Shown piece by piece: positions 25,201 through 35,699 of a stretch of DNA of 64,000 bases. The stretch is taken from the NCBI GenBank assembly GCA_903813345.2, contig CAIIXF020000009.1, forward strand, positions 33,979,259 to 34,043,258. The letters run 5' to 3'. The translations under genes were made by a program, and so were the position numbers. The first letter of the stretch is position 1. Every line of letters begins with the position of its first letter. This DNA is from Owenia fusiformis. Its lineage: Eukaryota; Annelida; Polychaeta; Sabellida; Oweniidae. The notes below the pieces were generated by a model. The model ran no database searches, was not told the DNA's origin, and saw only the letters and a list, made by a program, of their open reading frames with translations.

Positions 25201-28200
25201 CACAATTGACCAATTATTTCAAAAAGTAGATGATTGGCCCCTATTGAGTTTAGTGTCAAGATGTAGCTTAGACATAGCTTTAGAACCTCAGATAGGCCAG
25301 TGAGGCCACGTAAATCCATAACTCGAGATAAAAAGTCAGGCGTTTGCCCTTTTGCCCATTGACTAGTATGGTGACGTGAATTAGGGCAGTTTTGCCTATT
25401 AGTCACATGTGAAAGTGACCAAAATTTTTTAAAACTACTCAGAATCGCCCAGAATTGAAGTTTATTAGTGTGAAACATATTTTGGACGGAGGCAAAAAGG
25501 GGAATTTTCATGAACAAATTTAATGTTTTTGCTGAATCAGCAGTTTTCGCTTTTTACCCCAAAAACCACTGATTTTGACGATATTTGGCTACAATTTTGT
25601 CCTTAGTGACCCCTAAATGTCATTTGTTGTCGTAAATGGGGAAGCCAACGAGTTGCTATTCATCATAAAGATTGAATTTTCCATCTTATGGTTTCCAGTA
25701 TAGAAAGAAGGTACATATCGGGGTTGCAGTCAGAAATTGGTGAGTTAAGTGTCAATTTTTGATGTATTTGTTCACTCTGAATGACTACATTCGAGCTAAA
25801 AATATCTCAAAAGTCCCAATTCTCTAGGCCAGAGTCAAAACTGATCAAATTTGTCATCATTTTTCAAATCAGGAGGTTGTTGAATGGAATAAAGTATGAA
25901 AAAGTGATGATTTTAGTAAGATTTTGCCAAAAAGTGGGCCAAATTTGTCCAATTTTCTGGTTCACGGTTCAGTGATTTTGGCTAAAAATCGCAATATGCA
26001 ATAAAATACTCAATTTCTTGACACGATACTGAAAAACGTCACCATCAGGCAGTGGATTTCATGATGTAAATGAAAAACTAGTCAAATTTAAAGGAAAACC
26101 ATTGGGTTCTTGGAAAAATGACCCCAGGGGTAATGAAGTAGCCATATTTTTCATAATTGCTGTCAGAATATTCTTAAACTGCACAAAACTACTTGAAAAA
26201 CTCTAGTAAATTGGAAAAACGCAATTTAAAGCCAGAAATCATCCAACCATGTGGCTATTAGGCCCAAATGCCCTAATACGTCACTTCCGCTGAATAGAAA
26301 AAAGTAGTATTCAAAAATAAATGTAGTCCCAACACAATTGTGATCATGACGAGTCAGTAAGCTAGTATGTAGGCACAGTTGTAATCTTTTTGCAATGGCA
26401 ACATGCCATTTCTTCTGAAAATGCGTTTATTTGGGTTATCTGAAGGAAAATTTCGAGTCAAGTGGCGTATTAATTTTGCCTTCATTTTTGTGAATTTCAA
26501 TTTGTGTCTGCAGAGAGAGGGGGTAGTGTCACAATTGACCAATTATTTCAAAAAGTAGATGATTGGCCCCTATTGAGTTTAGTGTCAAGATGTAGCTTAG
26601 ACATAGCTTTAGAACCTCAGATAGGCCAGTGAGGCCACGTAAATCCATAACTCGAGATAAAAAGTCAGGCGTTTGCCCTTTTGCCCATTGACTAGTATGG
26701 TGACGTGAATTAGGGCAGTTTTGCCTATTAGTCACATGTGAAAGTGACCAAAATTTTTTAAAACTACTCAGAATCGCCCAGAATTGAAGTTTATTAGTGT
26801 GAAACATATTTTGGACGGAGGCAAAAAGGGGAATTTTCATGAACAAATTTAATGTTTTTGCTGAATCAGCAGTTTTCGCTTTTTACCCCAAAAACCACTG
26901 ATTTTGACGATATTTGGCTACAATTTTGTCCTTAGTGACCCCTAAATGTCATTTGTTGTCGTAAATGGGGAAGCCAACGAGTTGCTATTCATCATAAAGA
27001 TTGAATTTTCCATCTTATGGTTTCCAGTATAGAAAGAAGGTACATATCGGGGTTGCAGTCAGAAATTGGTGAGTTAAGTGTCAATTTTTGATGTATTTGT
27101 TCACTCTGAATGACTACATTCGAGCTAAAAATATCTCAAAAGTCCCAATTCTCTAGGCCAGAGTCAAAACTGATCAAATTTGTCATCATTTTTCAAATCA
27201 GGAGGTTGTTGAATGGAATAAAGTATGAAAAAGTGATGATTTTAGTAAGATTTTGCCAAAAAGTGGGCCAAATTTGTCCAATTTTCTGGTTCACGGTTCA
27301 GTGATTTTGGCTAAAAATCGCAATATGCAATAAAATACTCAATTTCTTGACACGATACTGAAAAACGTCACCATCAGGCAGTGGATTTCATGATGTAAAT
27401 GAAAAACTAGTCAAATTTAAAGGAAAACCATTGGGTTCTTGGAAAAATGACCCCAGGGGTAATGAAGTAGCCATATTTTTCATAATTGCTGTCAGAATAT
27501 TCTTAAACTGCACAAAACTACTTGAAAAACTCTAGTAAATTGGAAAAAACGCAATTTAAAGCCAGAAATCATCCAACCATGTGGCTATTAGGCCCAAATG
27601 CCCTAATACGTCACTTCCGCTGAATAGAAAAAAGTAGTATTCAAAAATAAATGTAGTCCCAACACAATTGTGATCATGACGAGTCAGTAAGCTAGTATGT
27701 AGGCACAGTTGTAATCTTTTTGCAATGGCAACATGCCATTTCTTCTGAAAATGCGTTTATTTGGGTTATCTGAAGGAAAATTTCGAGTCAAGTGGCGTAT
27801 TAATTTTGCCTTCATTTTTGTGAATTTCAATTTGTGTCTGCAGAGAGAGGGGGTAGTGTCACAATTGACCAATTATTTCAAAAAGTAGATGATTGGCCCC
27901 TATTGAGTTTAGTGTCAAGATGTAGCTTAGACATAGCTTTAGAACCTCAGATAGGCCAGTGAGGCCACGTAAATCCATAACTCGAGATAAAAAGTCAGGC
28001 GTTTGCCCTTTTGCCCATTGACTAGTATGGTGACGTGAATTAGGGCAGTTTTGCCGGAGCTACTCACTCCTTCTGATGACAGACCAAATATTAAAATGAC
28101 TCGCCAAATGTGAATATGACTCACCAGATGTAAGTGTGCAGAGAATATAAAATTAGGTGAGAACATCTTTACAATCTGAAAAATATAAAGCAACAAAATC

Positions 28201-31200
28201 ATTCTTTTATGCACATCTAAGATAAAAAAAATATGGACTATCATAAAAAATATACATAAATTGTAATTCTACATTGTCTATCACTTTATCAATATTTTGG
28301 ATGTATAGAAACTTAACAGATAATCTGTAAATTTTTAGATAGATTAAGAAAATTATTTTTGTGAGCTTACTAGGGGTATCTGAAAGCCACTTAACTAACA
28401 TAGGATATGTTTTTTATCTGAAAGCCACTTAACTAAGATAGGATATGGGTTTTATCTGAGTCTCATAAATAACATCACATAATATGTTACTCTCTCACAT
28501 TTATGTAACTCAATAAGTTGAACTACACCTTCTGGAACTCTTTTAGCTTGCACAAATGCAGTAAATCACAGCACCATCACCAAAATAGCATGCATGTATT
28601 GTTAATATACTATAAAACAGGATCTAATCAGAATTTTAAAAAAACATTCATTAATCATAATTTATGCATTGTGTTTTATATTTGAATCAATCAGAATTTT
28701 TGGTAAAGGGGCCAACAAGGGATAAAGGGTTAAGGGATAAGGATCCAATAGTTTTGGGGACATATCCTTAACGCATAAAGGGGTCAAGGGATAAGGAACC
28801 AAAAATTGTAATAAGTTATAAGGAACAAAACCTTGTGGAAATTTCAAGCTAGGTGACTAGGAACAAAACCTTGTGGGGTAAAAAGGTTAGGACTCCCAGA
28901 TATATTGGCTGTTTAAAAGGGTAATAGGATCTGAAATAAAATCCAACTGGGTCCATTATTAACAACAAGGGACAAGCTTCCAACAAGCAACAGGTCATGA
29001 ATGAAAAGGTCTGTAAAAATCTCTTTATAAATACTAGTTTCCTTTTTTCAAGAATTTGGAAAATAAAGGAGTACTCTGATATCCCAGAAAACTCAGGTCA
29101 TTTATTTATGAAAGTTAAACTGACCAGTGTGGGAATGTATTATGGATGTAACATGATGTTCATTTATAATTTTCCATAATTTTGGTATAAAATATTGAGT
29201 TATACGAGATTTATTAAGATCATTCATTCATGATTTACTTATAATATGTTTAAATAAATTTCGTTCCATTCTGTACTTCATTGAGAACATGGAAAATAAG
29301 CCATGAAGTCCTTCCATTAACCTTGCAAACTGGACTTATATTCCCAATTTACAATAGCTTAGACACTGTAACTAGTTTTGAGAATAAACAAAATATTTTA
29401 ATGCATTTTCTAAACATCAAATTGAGATGATGGAACTTATAGGCATACATACACTGTAGTCAAATCCAGGATTCCCCTAAAAACATAAACCATTTTTCAA
29501 TTCATTCCTTCGAGCTTCACGTTCTATAATAAGCACATGTCTGATAATTGTTTTCTGAAAATGTGGATTCTTATTTTTAGTTTGGTGTCTTATCCCTATT
29601 GTTTTCATTCCTCTCTAATCCTTCAATTTTCATACTTCTTTGACTTCAGACATGAAAATTGTGTTATTAGATGATAGGAAAACTAGTTTGTTAATAGTAA
29701 CACCCAGTTACTGAAAAGCGAATCAGTCACAAGTATACACATCCAAGGGCTCCAATAATCAAGTGACGTTAAAGACGTTATGAAATTCACCAGATAATGT
29801 CCTAGTTGCTGAAGTGAGGATTTCTCACTGGATTATTGGAGCTGCTGGATATACTTACTTGTGACTGACTAGCATTTCAGTAACTGTCTGTTATTATCAA
29901 CAAACGGGTAAAATATTTGGATACAAATCGACCTTTTTCTTGGTGAAATTGATGAAAATTTCTCACTTTCAATTGACCATATATGGAACATTCTATAGGG
30001 CCAATTTGAGGATAGGTGATCAATATATCGATTTATAATTAAGAGTGTCCTAATTTATACTATAATTCTTTAATAATTACCAATTTTACTTTCATATAAA
30101 GGGCTTCCTTACTTATGTCTTAATTTATACTTTAATTCTATAATATTTCCAATCATACTTTACATATAAAGGGCTCTCTAATATGTCTAAAATTATACTA
30201 TAATTCTATAATAATTACCAATGGTACTTCCCATATAATGGGCTGACCATTAAATCTTTAACCAGTCACATACAAAAACACAAAAAGACAGCAGAAATAC
30301 AAAAAATGACCAAAATTTCATGTCCTTCAATATTATACCCTCAATGTTAAATATTACTATTCAAAAATGTTAAGATCAATCAGTATCTAAAGCAATGCCC
30401 AAAATAGTATGCTCTTCAATATTCAAACCAAATATCAAAAATGTTTAGTTCACCCAAAATTTAATGGTCTGTCCCATAATCACCACAGGCAGGCATGCAT
30501 GCAGCGCATGAGCATAGCTAGCCATGCAATATAAAATGTCAGATCATTCGTTTTATACCATTATAATATGAATATGAAAAAGTTTAGAAAGAAATCAGAT
30601 GAGAGAGGAATAGAACACATAGGCGTAAAGATCACCCTGTGGAGTTTTCAGAAATACAAGAAAACCAAGCACTTCATACAAAGTTTAGATCAAACTTTTT
30701 AGGCATAAAGCATAACCGATTAACATTTTATACACAAGTACTATTATACACAGGGCAATGCAGCCAAATGCAACTAAGAATTACACAGTAAACCCATATA
30801 AGTTGAAACACACTGAGAAAGCCAAGCATTTTGGCTAAAACATTGTGTCTTATATTGTTCAACACAACAGATTTCACTGATGTTGTAAGGGACATACAGG
30901 TTGAGAAATCCATTTGTCTTTGTATTTGTATTTCATTCCTTTCCTCCATTCACTTCGCTGAAACCCAAAAATACATACTGTCACAAATAAAGAGAGTTTT
31001 TATTCAGAATGCCGCCTCATGATGGGTTCTGCTTGTGAAGTGGTCTAACCTAGTTTATTCTAGAAAAAAATATATTTAGAACACTGCCAAATATGTTTTT
31101 TATTATGTCTTGCATAAAATACTTGTGCATCCCCTCCTTATTCAATCAATTACACATTGTAAGGGTTGGGAATTAGAAAATAGGGGGGCATGACTCAATG

Positions 31201-33725
31201 CAGGACTTAACTGTCTCTTATCACTTGACATATGGATCACATGGGCATATGTCGCAGACATTCTAAGGTGGGCAGACATGGATGACTTGGACCTCAATAT
31301 ATGAGCCTATAATATTGCAAAAGATCCTTATTTGGCATAGTCGATCTGCAACACATAGCATCATCTAACAACACATGTTACAAATGAACAGTAAACAAAT
31401 GAAACAAAGAGAGAAGTGTCCAAAGTTCTGACAAAGAATGATATAATATGAGTAAGCCAAATTACCAAACATTTTCACTCAAAGTTTACCAAACCTAGGG
31501 GTGCCTCCATCTGGACACAGCAGACATTCAAAATATCAAAACTTCATGCATATGCAAAATAATCATTAATCAATCAGCATTGATGATCTGAAATTCAAAA
31601 AGTAAAATGTGTTTTGATAGATATAAAGTATCAATTACCGGATAAAGCTCTCTTTTGAAGCGCTCTAGGATTCCATGGTGATTCAGAATTATACGAAACC
31701 TTCCAGAAAGTAGCTTGACTAGGTGTTTGGCTTTGTCGGCTGTGTCATTCCAACTAGTTATAAAATCATAGTCAGCCTAAAAAATAAAAACAATTTTTGG
31801 AAATTAAACAAACTTTTCCTAAGTGCAAAGGCCAAAAAGTCTGGACTTTGTGTAATACTTGATCTACTCTTTCTACTGAATGTTAACTTTTCAGGTGAGT
31901 TTAACATGCTGCGTCTTTTGTTACATGGTTTTCAATATCCCTGACTATTTAATGAGCCATATAGATTTAAGTTGAAATGAGAACTGAACTCACTTTTTCC
32001 AAAGTCTGAATTGTAGTGCCAAGTTTGGCAATGGCAGGTGAACTAATTCAGTTTCAGAGGATATCATACATAAACACAGAACGTTGATGAACAATACAAT
32101 TGGGAAACTCAAATTTATGTGTAACTACAATAATTTCAAAGTCATTAAACACTACTTCTTGATTCTTCTTCATTTTTGCAATTACCTTTATAAAATCAAG
32201 GAACTTGACTTTTTGGACTGCTACACTGTTTCCAAAGTATTTTTCATATCTTTGAACTTTTACTTTAGTTTTAAAATCACCCCCTTCTCCACCAACGTCA
32301 TTATCTCCACTCACATATATATTCTAAAAATTAAACGATGAGAATGGTTCTTTGAGTCGTAAAATAATGCATACAGTAGAGTGTATTTTGAAAAACACAA
32401 AAGTTGTACAAAAAGTTTTGAATGTTTTATTAATTTTTGCTGACACTTGGCATGTGCATATTGAGCATTCATTTAACTTTAATTTTCAGAGACTTTATAA
32501 AAACCTAACTTTCATACATATGGAGTTATTAAGTTAACAGATCATAGGTGTAAATGAAAAAGTGTTCACATTGAGAGGTGTTCAGATAAGAGAGGTGTTT
32601 GGATATACATGTTTTACTGTACATGTATATGACTTTACACTACATATAAAAGTTTGTTTACAATTAAAGATTTGTGCCTCATAGTGGCATAGTTTTAATC
32701 TAACAGGAGGAAAGATGTTTGGGCAATGAAAAATCACTTGATATGAAAGACTAACAAAAGCACTCACTTCAACATTTGTTGGTGACTTGAATATTTCTTT
32801 AAATCTATCGACATATTCGCTGTAATGTTCATCTTGTGCCTGGCTTCCCTCATCAATGAGGTCACCCAAGAATAAGACAGCATCAGGTTTCACATAGTTG
32901 CTTGCCTGTCTGAATGTGCTGCGCAAATATCTGAAAATATAAGTGATATTCTTTGTATATACAGAGCTGTTCTTATTCATCATATCATTTTATTTCAAAG
33001 AGTTGCAAAGTTAGTTAAAACTGGTGACTACTTTTACCTGTCTGAATCCCATCTTGTAATTGAGCCAATAATGGTTGGGGGTTCCCCATTGTAGCCCTGG
33101 ATCTGTGGGTCTCCAACCAAAAGTAATCTCACTTCATCCTCTGAGTGTCTACCATACAATAGATTAAGAAATATATGTTATTGAGAGGTTATATCAGTAC
33201 TAGTCTAGCATATAGGCCTTCAAGGATGGATTAAGCAATATATAATGTTGGAGAATCTGGAGACTTTCTAATTTCGTTTTTTACAAAATACAATTACAAG
33301 TAGCGGCTGCACTTTGAGAAGAATGGGACAGATATGAGAAGAATAGCACAGATATGAGCAGTACTGTATAACTATTTAACAAACTAACTGTTCAAGTCTC
33401 TCAGTTCAGAATTCAGATAGCATAAATAATTTTAAATTAGAACTTGAGTAGGATCATCACAAGATAATTTTTTGATGGATAGAATTTAAAGTCATCCCTC
33501 TTCTTTCATACTCACAATTTAAATGAAGAAATGTTTCATATCTTATTGACAGCAGAAACTTACAACTTACCTTAAAGGCCTTACTTTTGCCCACCTCCAT
33601 TCTTGTATGACGTATACGACATATTCATTGATAAATACAAAGCTAAGGATGAACAAAACCATTGCCTGCTTCAATGTTAATTTCTTCCATGTTCTATTTA
33701 ATGATAGTCTGACTATGTTAATCAT
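19208..33725 (-). CDS. Membrane metallophosphoesterase, MPPE1/Cdc1/Ted1-like
   Basis: Eight exons on the minus strand keep phase throughout: 33725-33571, 33148-33038, 32930-32768, 32323-32186, 31776-31639, 28175-28125, 24168-23976 and 19380-19208. They total 1122 nt, giving 373 residues plus a stop; human MPPE1 is of similar length (396 as I recall). A membrane segment lies at residues about 20-40 and a second at about 333-357, so the catalytic domain sits between two anchors as in MPPE1, Cdc1 and Ted1. Motifs in order are VGDPQ (Asp65), FLGDLIDEG (Asp112), SGDNDVGG (149-154), ILNHHG (219-224) and SAHLH (247-251). The segment QPTCSYRMGVPEMAYG matches the conserved strand before the C-terminal membrane anchor. 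The family removes ethanolamine phosphate from GPI anchors or acts in ER export. Two usual metal residues are changed (see findings). Introns 6 and 7 carry a tandem repeat and a LINE. The SITRWDSDRY and DLIDEGS wording is closest to the fungal/plant C630.12-type branch, so orthology to MPPE1 itself is not certain. Confidence 0.85.
19576..23169 (-). CDS. LINE ORF2: endonuclease and reverse transcriptase
   Basis: A single open frame of 1197 codons. Residues about 40-300 are an APE-like endonuclease with IASWNANGL, IQEHWL, GDTNA, YIDHC and TSDHLS. The reverse transcriptase follows (about 560-860) with HRGITLMSTYSKILDR, LAIDVKKAFDT, GVHQGGVLS and the active-site YADD. A C-terminal CPMC-x6-H-x4-C knuckle (near residue 1123) closes the protein. 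The frame is intact over its whole length, so the copy is recent or selected. The ATG overlaps the stop of the preceding frame. The first 25 residues are strikingly hydrophobic, so initiation may really occur at an internal Met just before the endonuclease. The clade is uncertain: CR1, Jockey, R1 or I-like are all possible. Confidence 0.93.
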   Translation of the reverse strand: MAGLTIMLYFVYIVQFLLLTHTPSMNCTGNNKNDGPVNLDFSLNIASWNANGLGISKPYLSHLMEFNDIVLIQEHWLHSGSKHVLDDIDMHFNCTVFESSRDLSVFDNYHNIGHGGIAILVKNDVQQLVSKVNLKCNNTDRLCAIDVNCNERHLYVVCVYLPHQNCKKVSFTEVLVELEMCIAVLMKKGDIIIFGDTNACIDSLYGDRGIGCPTRNGRLFMDFSNRNGLIPVDMLSKIWKGPSYTFSRDYTGSSYIDHCVISAALLENIKSGVTHNECIINTSDHLSMSVNIVFDGQAPCSLNNILNDTLNESYISWDQLSDSDIDLLYTSKVQDLLEHVQTDFEDNCKNQGYNVHIIDKTLENVTDILKSVAEGNMPKRKYNKRLKPYWNSTVKDFMKEKNRLWNRWKCSGMQRGDDELWLLYKESKRNYRRALRMAEMQYNITCQKKIDESQDVDSRYYWYLANRHKRDCKQSIRIRADDGTVLQDPGDIRNEWANYFEKLFTPKCNVNFDSDFKDYIDSRVNIMKKEYQNNSDGSFDVNFDNEELLKAITSLNNRRASGMDGVSAEHLKYGGMALINLLTAIFNAIFKYEHVPSSLKVGVMITLYKGGNKDVLDKDNHRGITLMSTYSKILDRLILNRSKCCDHFNRSKLQYAAQSGSSCIDTSLVLRETVAHQLENGSDAYVLAIDVKKAFDTVFTNGLMFLLYNQGINGKLWKIIYETYVGYRCCVKVNGILSNLFYVQQGVHQGGVLSMELYVRFMNPLLLELESSGHGCQVRGINCVAPSYADDTILVSMFRHSMQEMLHILYNYANRWRFEIHPGKCAAVHFTRSSFKDVQPFDFGSAKIPINKDLVHLGLPVTQRDIAYHLDNVTSRARRNFYATVDCVTPEKCSVNPLPASNLYWTVSIPTMLYGVEVLNYNVSNIKTLEKVHANSAKSIQSLPKNTTDCAAIAQLGWTGISETIAIRKLMYFWHIFNTSVGICKKLSIFRWYAILYSFFVDKCAVTVSSPIREIIQLGMQYDLIGRMDSYISNNTFPSKWHWKKIVKSSVLTKSLQRWRFQCMTYNKIKHYREVVTTRTPIVWYKLCKYKPEMIFKCKLMVRLLVGEGVGRHTEPNVNRVCPMCNSHESLLHFIKFCDVLETTRNPIRPYLGGSDLNVIENIFAPNEYDDCIIIARTVYHMYQLRTRFLNSLNVLH
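23169..23395 (-). CDS. End of a possible LINE first ORF
   Basis: An open stretch without an upstream in-frame stop until about 23395 ends in TGA at 23171-23169. The A of that TGA is also the A of the ORF2 ATG. The only in-frame ATG starts at about 23283 (MDDADLDYSD), giving a short acidic Tyr/Asp-rich peptide without the zinc knuckles expected of many ORF1 proteins. It may be the tail of a longer ORF1 lost by 5' truncation, or a short upstream frame. Confidence 0.4.
23466..23528. repeat. Short hairpin near the LINE 5' end
   Basis: TGAGCGGGTGATATA at about 23472 pairs with TATATCACCCGCTCA at about 23513. A direct copy of GAGGTGAGCGGG lies between them. It is either part of the LINE 5' region or host intron DNA. 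Confidence 0.5.
24931..28055. repeat. Tandem repeat of 1.33 kb, about 2.35 copies
   Basis: Copy 1 is 24931-26259 and copy 2 is 26260-27589. Copy 3 stops after about 466 bp at 28055. Each copy begins AGGCCCAAATGCCC. The copies are almost identical: the one difference I noticed is an extra A near 27547, which makes copy 2 1330 bp. Short frames recur at the same place in each copy and look non-coding. The array lies in intron 6 of the phosphoesterase gene. I recognise no transposase, reverse transcriptase or terminal repeats in the unit. Confidence 0.97.
28378..28460. repeat. Two tandem copies of a 42-bp unit
   Basis: ATCTGAAAGCCACTTAACTA occurs at about 28378 and again at about 28419, each followed by a GATAGGATATG-like stretch. 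Lies in intron 5 of the phosphoesterase gene. Confidence 0.7.
28690..28880. repeat. Degenerate purine-rich short repeats
   Basis: Words such as AAGGGATAAGGA, AGGAACAAAACCTTGTGG and AAAGGGTTAAGGG recur irregularly. A diverged simple repeat in intron 5. Confidence 0.5.
29686..29905. mobile_element. 220-bp foldback MITE
   Basis: The left side GTTTGTTAATAGTAAC, then CAGTTACTG, CAGTCACAAGTATAC and GGGCTCCAATAATC, is mirrored on the right by GATTATTGGAGC, ACTTGTGACTG, CAGTAACTG and GTTATTATCAACAAAC. The unit folds almost end to end. It lies in intron 5 of the phosphoesterase gene. Confidence 0.7.
30047..30247. repeat. Three tandem copies of a roughly 68-bp AT-rich unit
   Basis: Each copy carries AATTATACTATAATTC or TAATTTATACTATAATTC, then TAATAATTACCAA and CATATAAAGGGCT. 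The copies have diverged from one another. Confidence 0.7.
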
Positions 33726-34250
33726 CAAGAAACTGGATGTGAGAAAGTCTTGGAGATTCTATGCCTTGTTGTGACACTCTCTTTGTTTTTACCTTTGTTT
33801 TTTGTACATGTATCTGCATCTGAAATATACAAAATTTAATTTAAATAAAGGAATGAATGATATGAAGTCAGAATCAATATGCATGATATGCATATCCAAT
33901 GTTTAGAAGAATTTGACATTTTGTCAATGAGAAATTGATCATTCCAAAAGATTCTATTCTATAAAAATGAATTTTTAGCCATCAACTTTCATGGTATTTA
34001 ATTTTTTGGGGAGGAGTTCAACGTCAAAACTATATTTATTTAGTTTCCGACCTGACATCAAACTTTTGATGCCTCCCCCAGGAGAGGTCATTTTGAGGTC
34101 ATTTCTGAGCTCTGGGGTTTTCCTTCCTCTTGAGTAGCCATCTACATAAGAGGAGGGAAAGCCCCAGAGCTTTAGTAGTCTATATCCAATCGACTGAATT
34201 TCCTGAGAATTCAGTCTATTGATCATTATGTCTCTCCTGTGGGAAAAAAA

Positions 34251-34647
34251 GGAAAGGACGATTCTCGGTTTGGAGAACAGTCTTCTGGGCTAATAATTTT
34301 TTCATGAAAAATATAGAAATATTACCCAAATTAAATCATGAATATTCAAAAGAGGACAATTAAATCTACAAGATGTAAAAATAACAAATTGGTCTGAAGC
34401 AGGGATAACGCTCAATTAGACCGATTCAATAAAATACAAGTTTCAATTTGGGGAAAAAAGTTCATCAGTGTACTGCGCTAATATTTTTTTGTGAAACATC
34501 TAGAAATATTACCCAAACTAAATTATGACTATTCAAAAGAAGACATTCAAATCTATATTATGTAAGAAAATCAAATTTGTCCGAAGCAGGGATAATGCTC
34601 ATTTAGATTGATGAACTTCGTTCTCCAAACCGAGAATCGTCCTTTCC
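34251..34647. mobile_element. 397-bp MITE with perfect 28-bp inverted ends and an internal duplication
   Basis: GGAAAGGACGATTCTCGGTT and the following TGGAGAAC at 34251-34278 are mirrored perfectly at 34620-34647. Inside are two direct copies about 187 bp apart, recognisable by ATTACCCAAA-TTAAAT at 34321 and its partner at 34508, each followed by GAAGCAGGGATAA. Non-coding. Confidence 0.8.
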
Positions 34648-35651
34648 TGCACACAATTATCAATTTTAGGAAACTTCACTTCCAAAAAGTAAGCATTATA
34701 ACAATTCAATTAAGTAGTAAGGTACAATTAAATGCTATAAAAAGTAACACAGCATATTGTCAAATGGAAATAAAGCTAGGAGAAGTAACAAATATGCAAA
34801 TCAAAGCGGCTCTAAGGTCTGTGGAGAGAAAAATGGAGAAATTTTACCTTTTCTGAGCTATCGGGGTGAAGTTTGGTCCAACATCTTCTTCCTTATTCCT
34901 ATTTTATAAAAATGTATGCATATGGCAATATTCATCAACCAGTAGAACTGGCAAATCGTTTAGAATCTACAATTCCATACAAGGAGTCCCACTCATAGAT
35001 TTTTCAAATTCTTTCCAAGTCGACGTCGAAACACCTAGCGGGCGAAATTGAAACTAATTTTTCTGGCTGCTCGAATCGATAAAATCTCTGATAGTGTGAG
35101 TCTTTTTATGAAATCTTTCTTATAGAAAACACTTAACGATTATTAGAAAGCATTAAAAGTTGAATCCGAAGGGTAATCTGAAATAAAAGTGAAAAACATT
35201 GCGCGGACGTCAGAGAAAAAACTTCCGGTTTAATAAAAAATGGCGGATGTCAAAGGAGAAAATATGACGCAGAATTAGAGGATTTTCCTTTGCCATTATC
35301 GATCGTTATAAGGTATGTGCACAAATTCTAGTTGCATACATGGAAAATAGATACATTTTTAAAGGCAACAACATATTCAAAGCTTTCATTTTACGATAGG
35401 CCCAGGATCATTGGATACGACTCGGCAATCGATATTCACACTTTAATTTACCCAGTCGGCCATTTTGAATGGCACTTCCTCTGTAAACAAATAATTTTCA
35501 ATCCCATATATTAACATATGTGGGCTATAGTCTGAATATTTTCATTCTAAATTTCAAAAAAATTTCAGACTAGAGGATATACACAGCCAATATAATTCGA
35601 CACCGTTTAGGCATCGAACAAATTCGGCACCGTTCCAACCATGTTTCGACA

Positions 35652-35699
35652 CCGTTTCGGCACCGAAATTTGGCACCGAAACGGCGTCGAAAATCAGAT
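35652..35699. repeat. GC-rich 48-bp hairpin made of CGGCACCGAAA words
   Basis: TTTCGACACCGTTTCGGCAC pairs with the mirror half ending CGGCGTCGAAA. Further CACCGTT and GGCACCG words precede it from about 35598. It stands out from the AT-rich background. Confidence 0.6.

Noticed and set aside
31983-32040. Extra phosphoesterase exon between exons 4 and 5
   Set aside because: A splice-bounded open segment exists but its phase does not fit, and exons 4 and 5 join directly in phase 0.
33975-34226. 83-codon minus-strand frame before the phosphoesterase
   Set aside because: Contains an internal inverted repeat and lacks any family motif; more likely repeat DNA or 5' flank.
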